Source: Xaviernesmea oryzae (GTDB lineage Bacteria; Pseudomonadota; Alphaproteobacteria; Rhizobiales; Rhizobiaceae). From it: a DNA stretch of 62,105 nucleotides. This document shows, in pieces, positions 61,801 to 62,105 of the stretch (its first letter is position 1; every line of letters starts with the position of its first letter). A program made the position numbers and the translations under genes. The notes under the pieces are model-generated. The model was not told the DNA's origin, ran no database searches, and was given only the letters and a program-made list of their open reading frames with translations. The stretch is from positions 1-62,105 of the forward strand of contig NZ_FOAM01000024.1 in NCBI RefSeq assembly GCF_900109605.1. The letters are read 5' to 3'.

Positions 61801-62105
61801 TCAAAGATCTGAGCGAGCCATCGGCATGTGAGGGAGCTGCAACCCGACCGCTTTTGTTAAGTTGACGCGGAAGCGATCTTTGCGCCGCTGATACCGTCGC
61901 GTCATCTCAGCTGACGCGTGCCCAAGGTGTTTCTGCACATAGCGTTCATCGACCTCGGCCGAGGAGGCGAGGCCGGCGCGCAGCGAATGGCCGGAGAACC
62001 GGAAGGCCCGCTCGATCTCGCTGAGGTCGCCACAAATGCCAGCTGCCATCGCCGTCCGCTTCACCAGCCTGGCCACTTCCTTGTCATTCAATCGCTCGGC
62101 GCCGA
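61801..62105 (-). CDS. Tyrosine recombinase/integrase, C-terminal part (runs off window)
   Basis: About 101 residues without a natural start; the frame stays open to the window edge. RFSGHSLRAGLASSAEVDER holds the Arg and preceding His-x-x-Arg box, QKHLGHASAEM the next His, and TRRYQRRKDRF the catalytic Tyr. It is the C-terminal third of a phage/plasmid-type integrase. Its 3' ~120 bases are echoed, at perhaps 80 percent identity, by the tail of the chimeric frame at 60741-60860. Completeness depends on sequence beyond the window. Confidence 0.85.
   Translation of the reverse strand, partial: GAERLNDKEVARLVKRTAMAAGICGDLSEIERAFRFSGHSLRAGLASSAEVDERYVQKHLGHASAEMTRRYQRRKDRFRVNLTKAVGLQLPHMPMARSDL

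Noticed and set aside
1-62105. CRISPR array or tRNA/rRNA genes
   Set aside because: No regularly spaced repeats, cloverleaf or rRNA-like sequence seen.

Overview
The window looks like part of a plasmid or other mobile accessory replicon from an alphaproteobacterium of the Rhizobium/Agrobacterium group. The GC content is high. It carries a complete VirB/VirD4-type type IV secretion (conjugation) operon bracketed by acyl-homoserine-lactone quorum-sensing genes. Around it are insertion-sequence remnants of the IS66, IS3, IS256, IS1182 and IS5 families, several toxin-antitoxin loci, and large ABC-transporter/glycosidase operons typical of rhizosphere bacteria. No rRNA, tRNA, CRISPR array, replication (repABC) gene or recognisable conjugative relaxase was seen.

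Layout. 1-1.6 kb: right part of an IS66-family element with a UPF0149/SEC-C passenger gene. 1.9-3.7 kb: luxR-luxI pair and a small unknown gene, with a long stem-loop between. 3.8-7.1 kb: minus-strand chain of six genes, mostly small exported or membrane proteins, divergent from the T4SS. 7.2-19.8 kb: virB1-B2-B3-B4-B5a-B5b-lipoprotein-B6-B8-B9-B10-B11-virD4, nearly all coupled by overlapping start/stop codons. 19.9-20.6 kb: a second LuxR-type regulator. 20.7-26.3 kb: IS graveyard with an intervening TetR/SDR pair; an IS3 element sits inside an IS1182 relic. 26.3-28.3 kb: a possible PD-(D/E)XK protein and a HicA-like/HTH gene pair with a palindromic operator. 28.6-29.4 kb: an apparently intact IS5 (IS427-type) element. 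29.7-32.2 kb: a methyltransferase-like gene overlapping an unrecognised 478-residue gene. 32.4-34.9 kb: small regulators and decayed toxin-antitoxin genes.

35-41.4 kb: peptide ABC-transporter operon (SBP, two permeases, a fused double ATPase) followed by a CapA-like protein. 41.5-45.3 kb: two XRE regulators, then a metallo-beta-lactamase-fold hydrolase, a tautomerase-like protein and an unknown protein, divergent from a LysR regulator. 46.2-59.5 kb: secreted alpha-L-rhamnosidase, a truncated duplicate of gamma-glutamyltransferase, a ROK repressor divergent from a sugar ABC transporter plus GH42 beta-galactosidase, a DUF427 protein and full-length gamma-glutamyltransferase. 59.9-62.1 kb: FitAB/VapBC toxin-antitoxin pair, a chimeric Fic/integrase reading frame and the 3' part of a tyrosine recombinase running off the window.

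How it fits together (inference): LuxI-made signal and the two LuxR proteins probably control transfer of the element through the VirB/VirD4 channel. The minus-strand exported proteins are candidate accessories of that channel. The right half is nutritional cargo (oligopeptides/gamma-glutamyl compounds, rhamnosides, galactosides). Toxin-antitoxin genes and recombinase remnants mark repeated rearrangement. The least explained units are the 4.5-7.1 kb exported-protein operon, the 29.7-32.2 kb gene pair and the 27.5-28.3 kb HicA-like pair.
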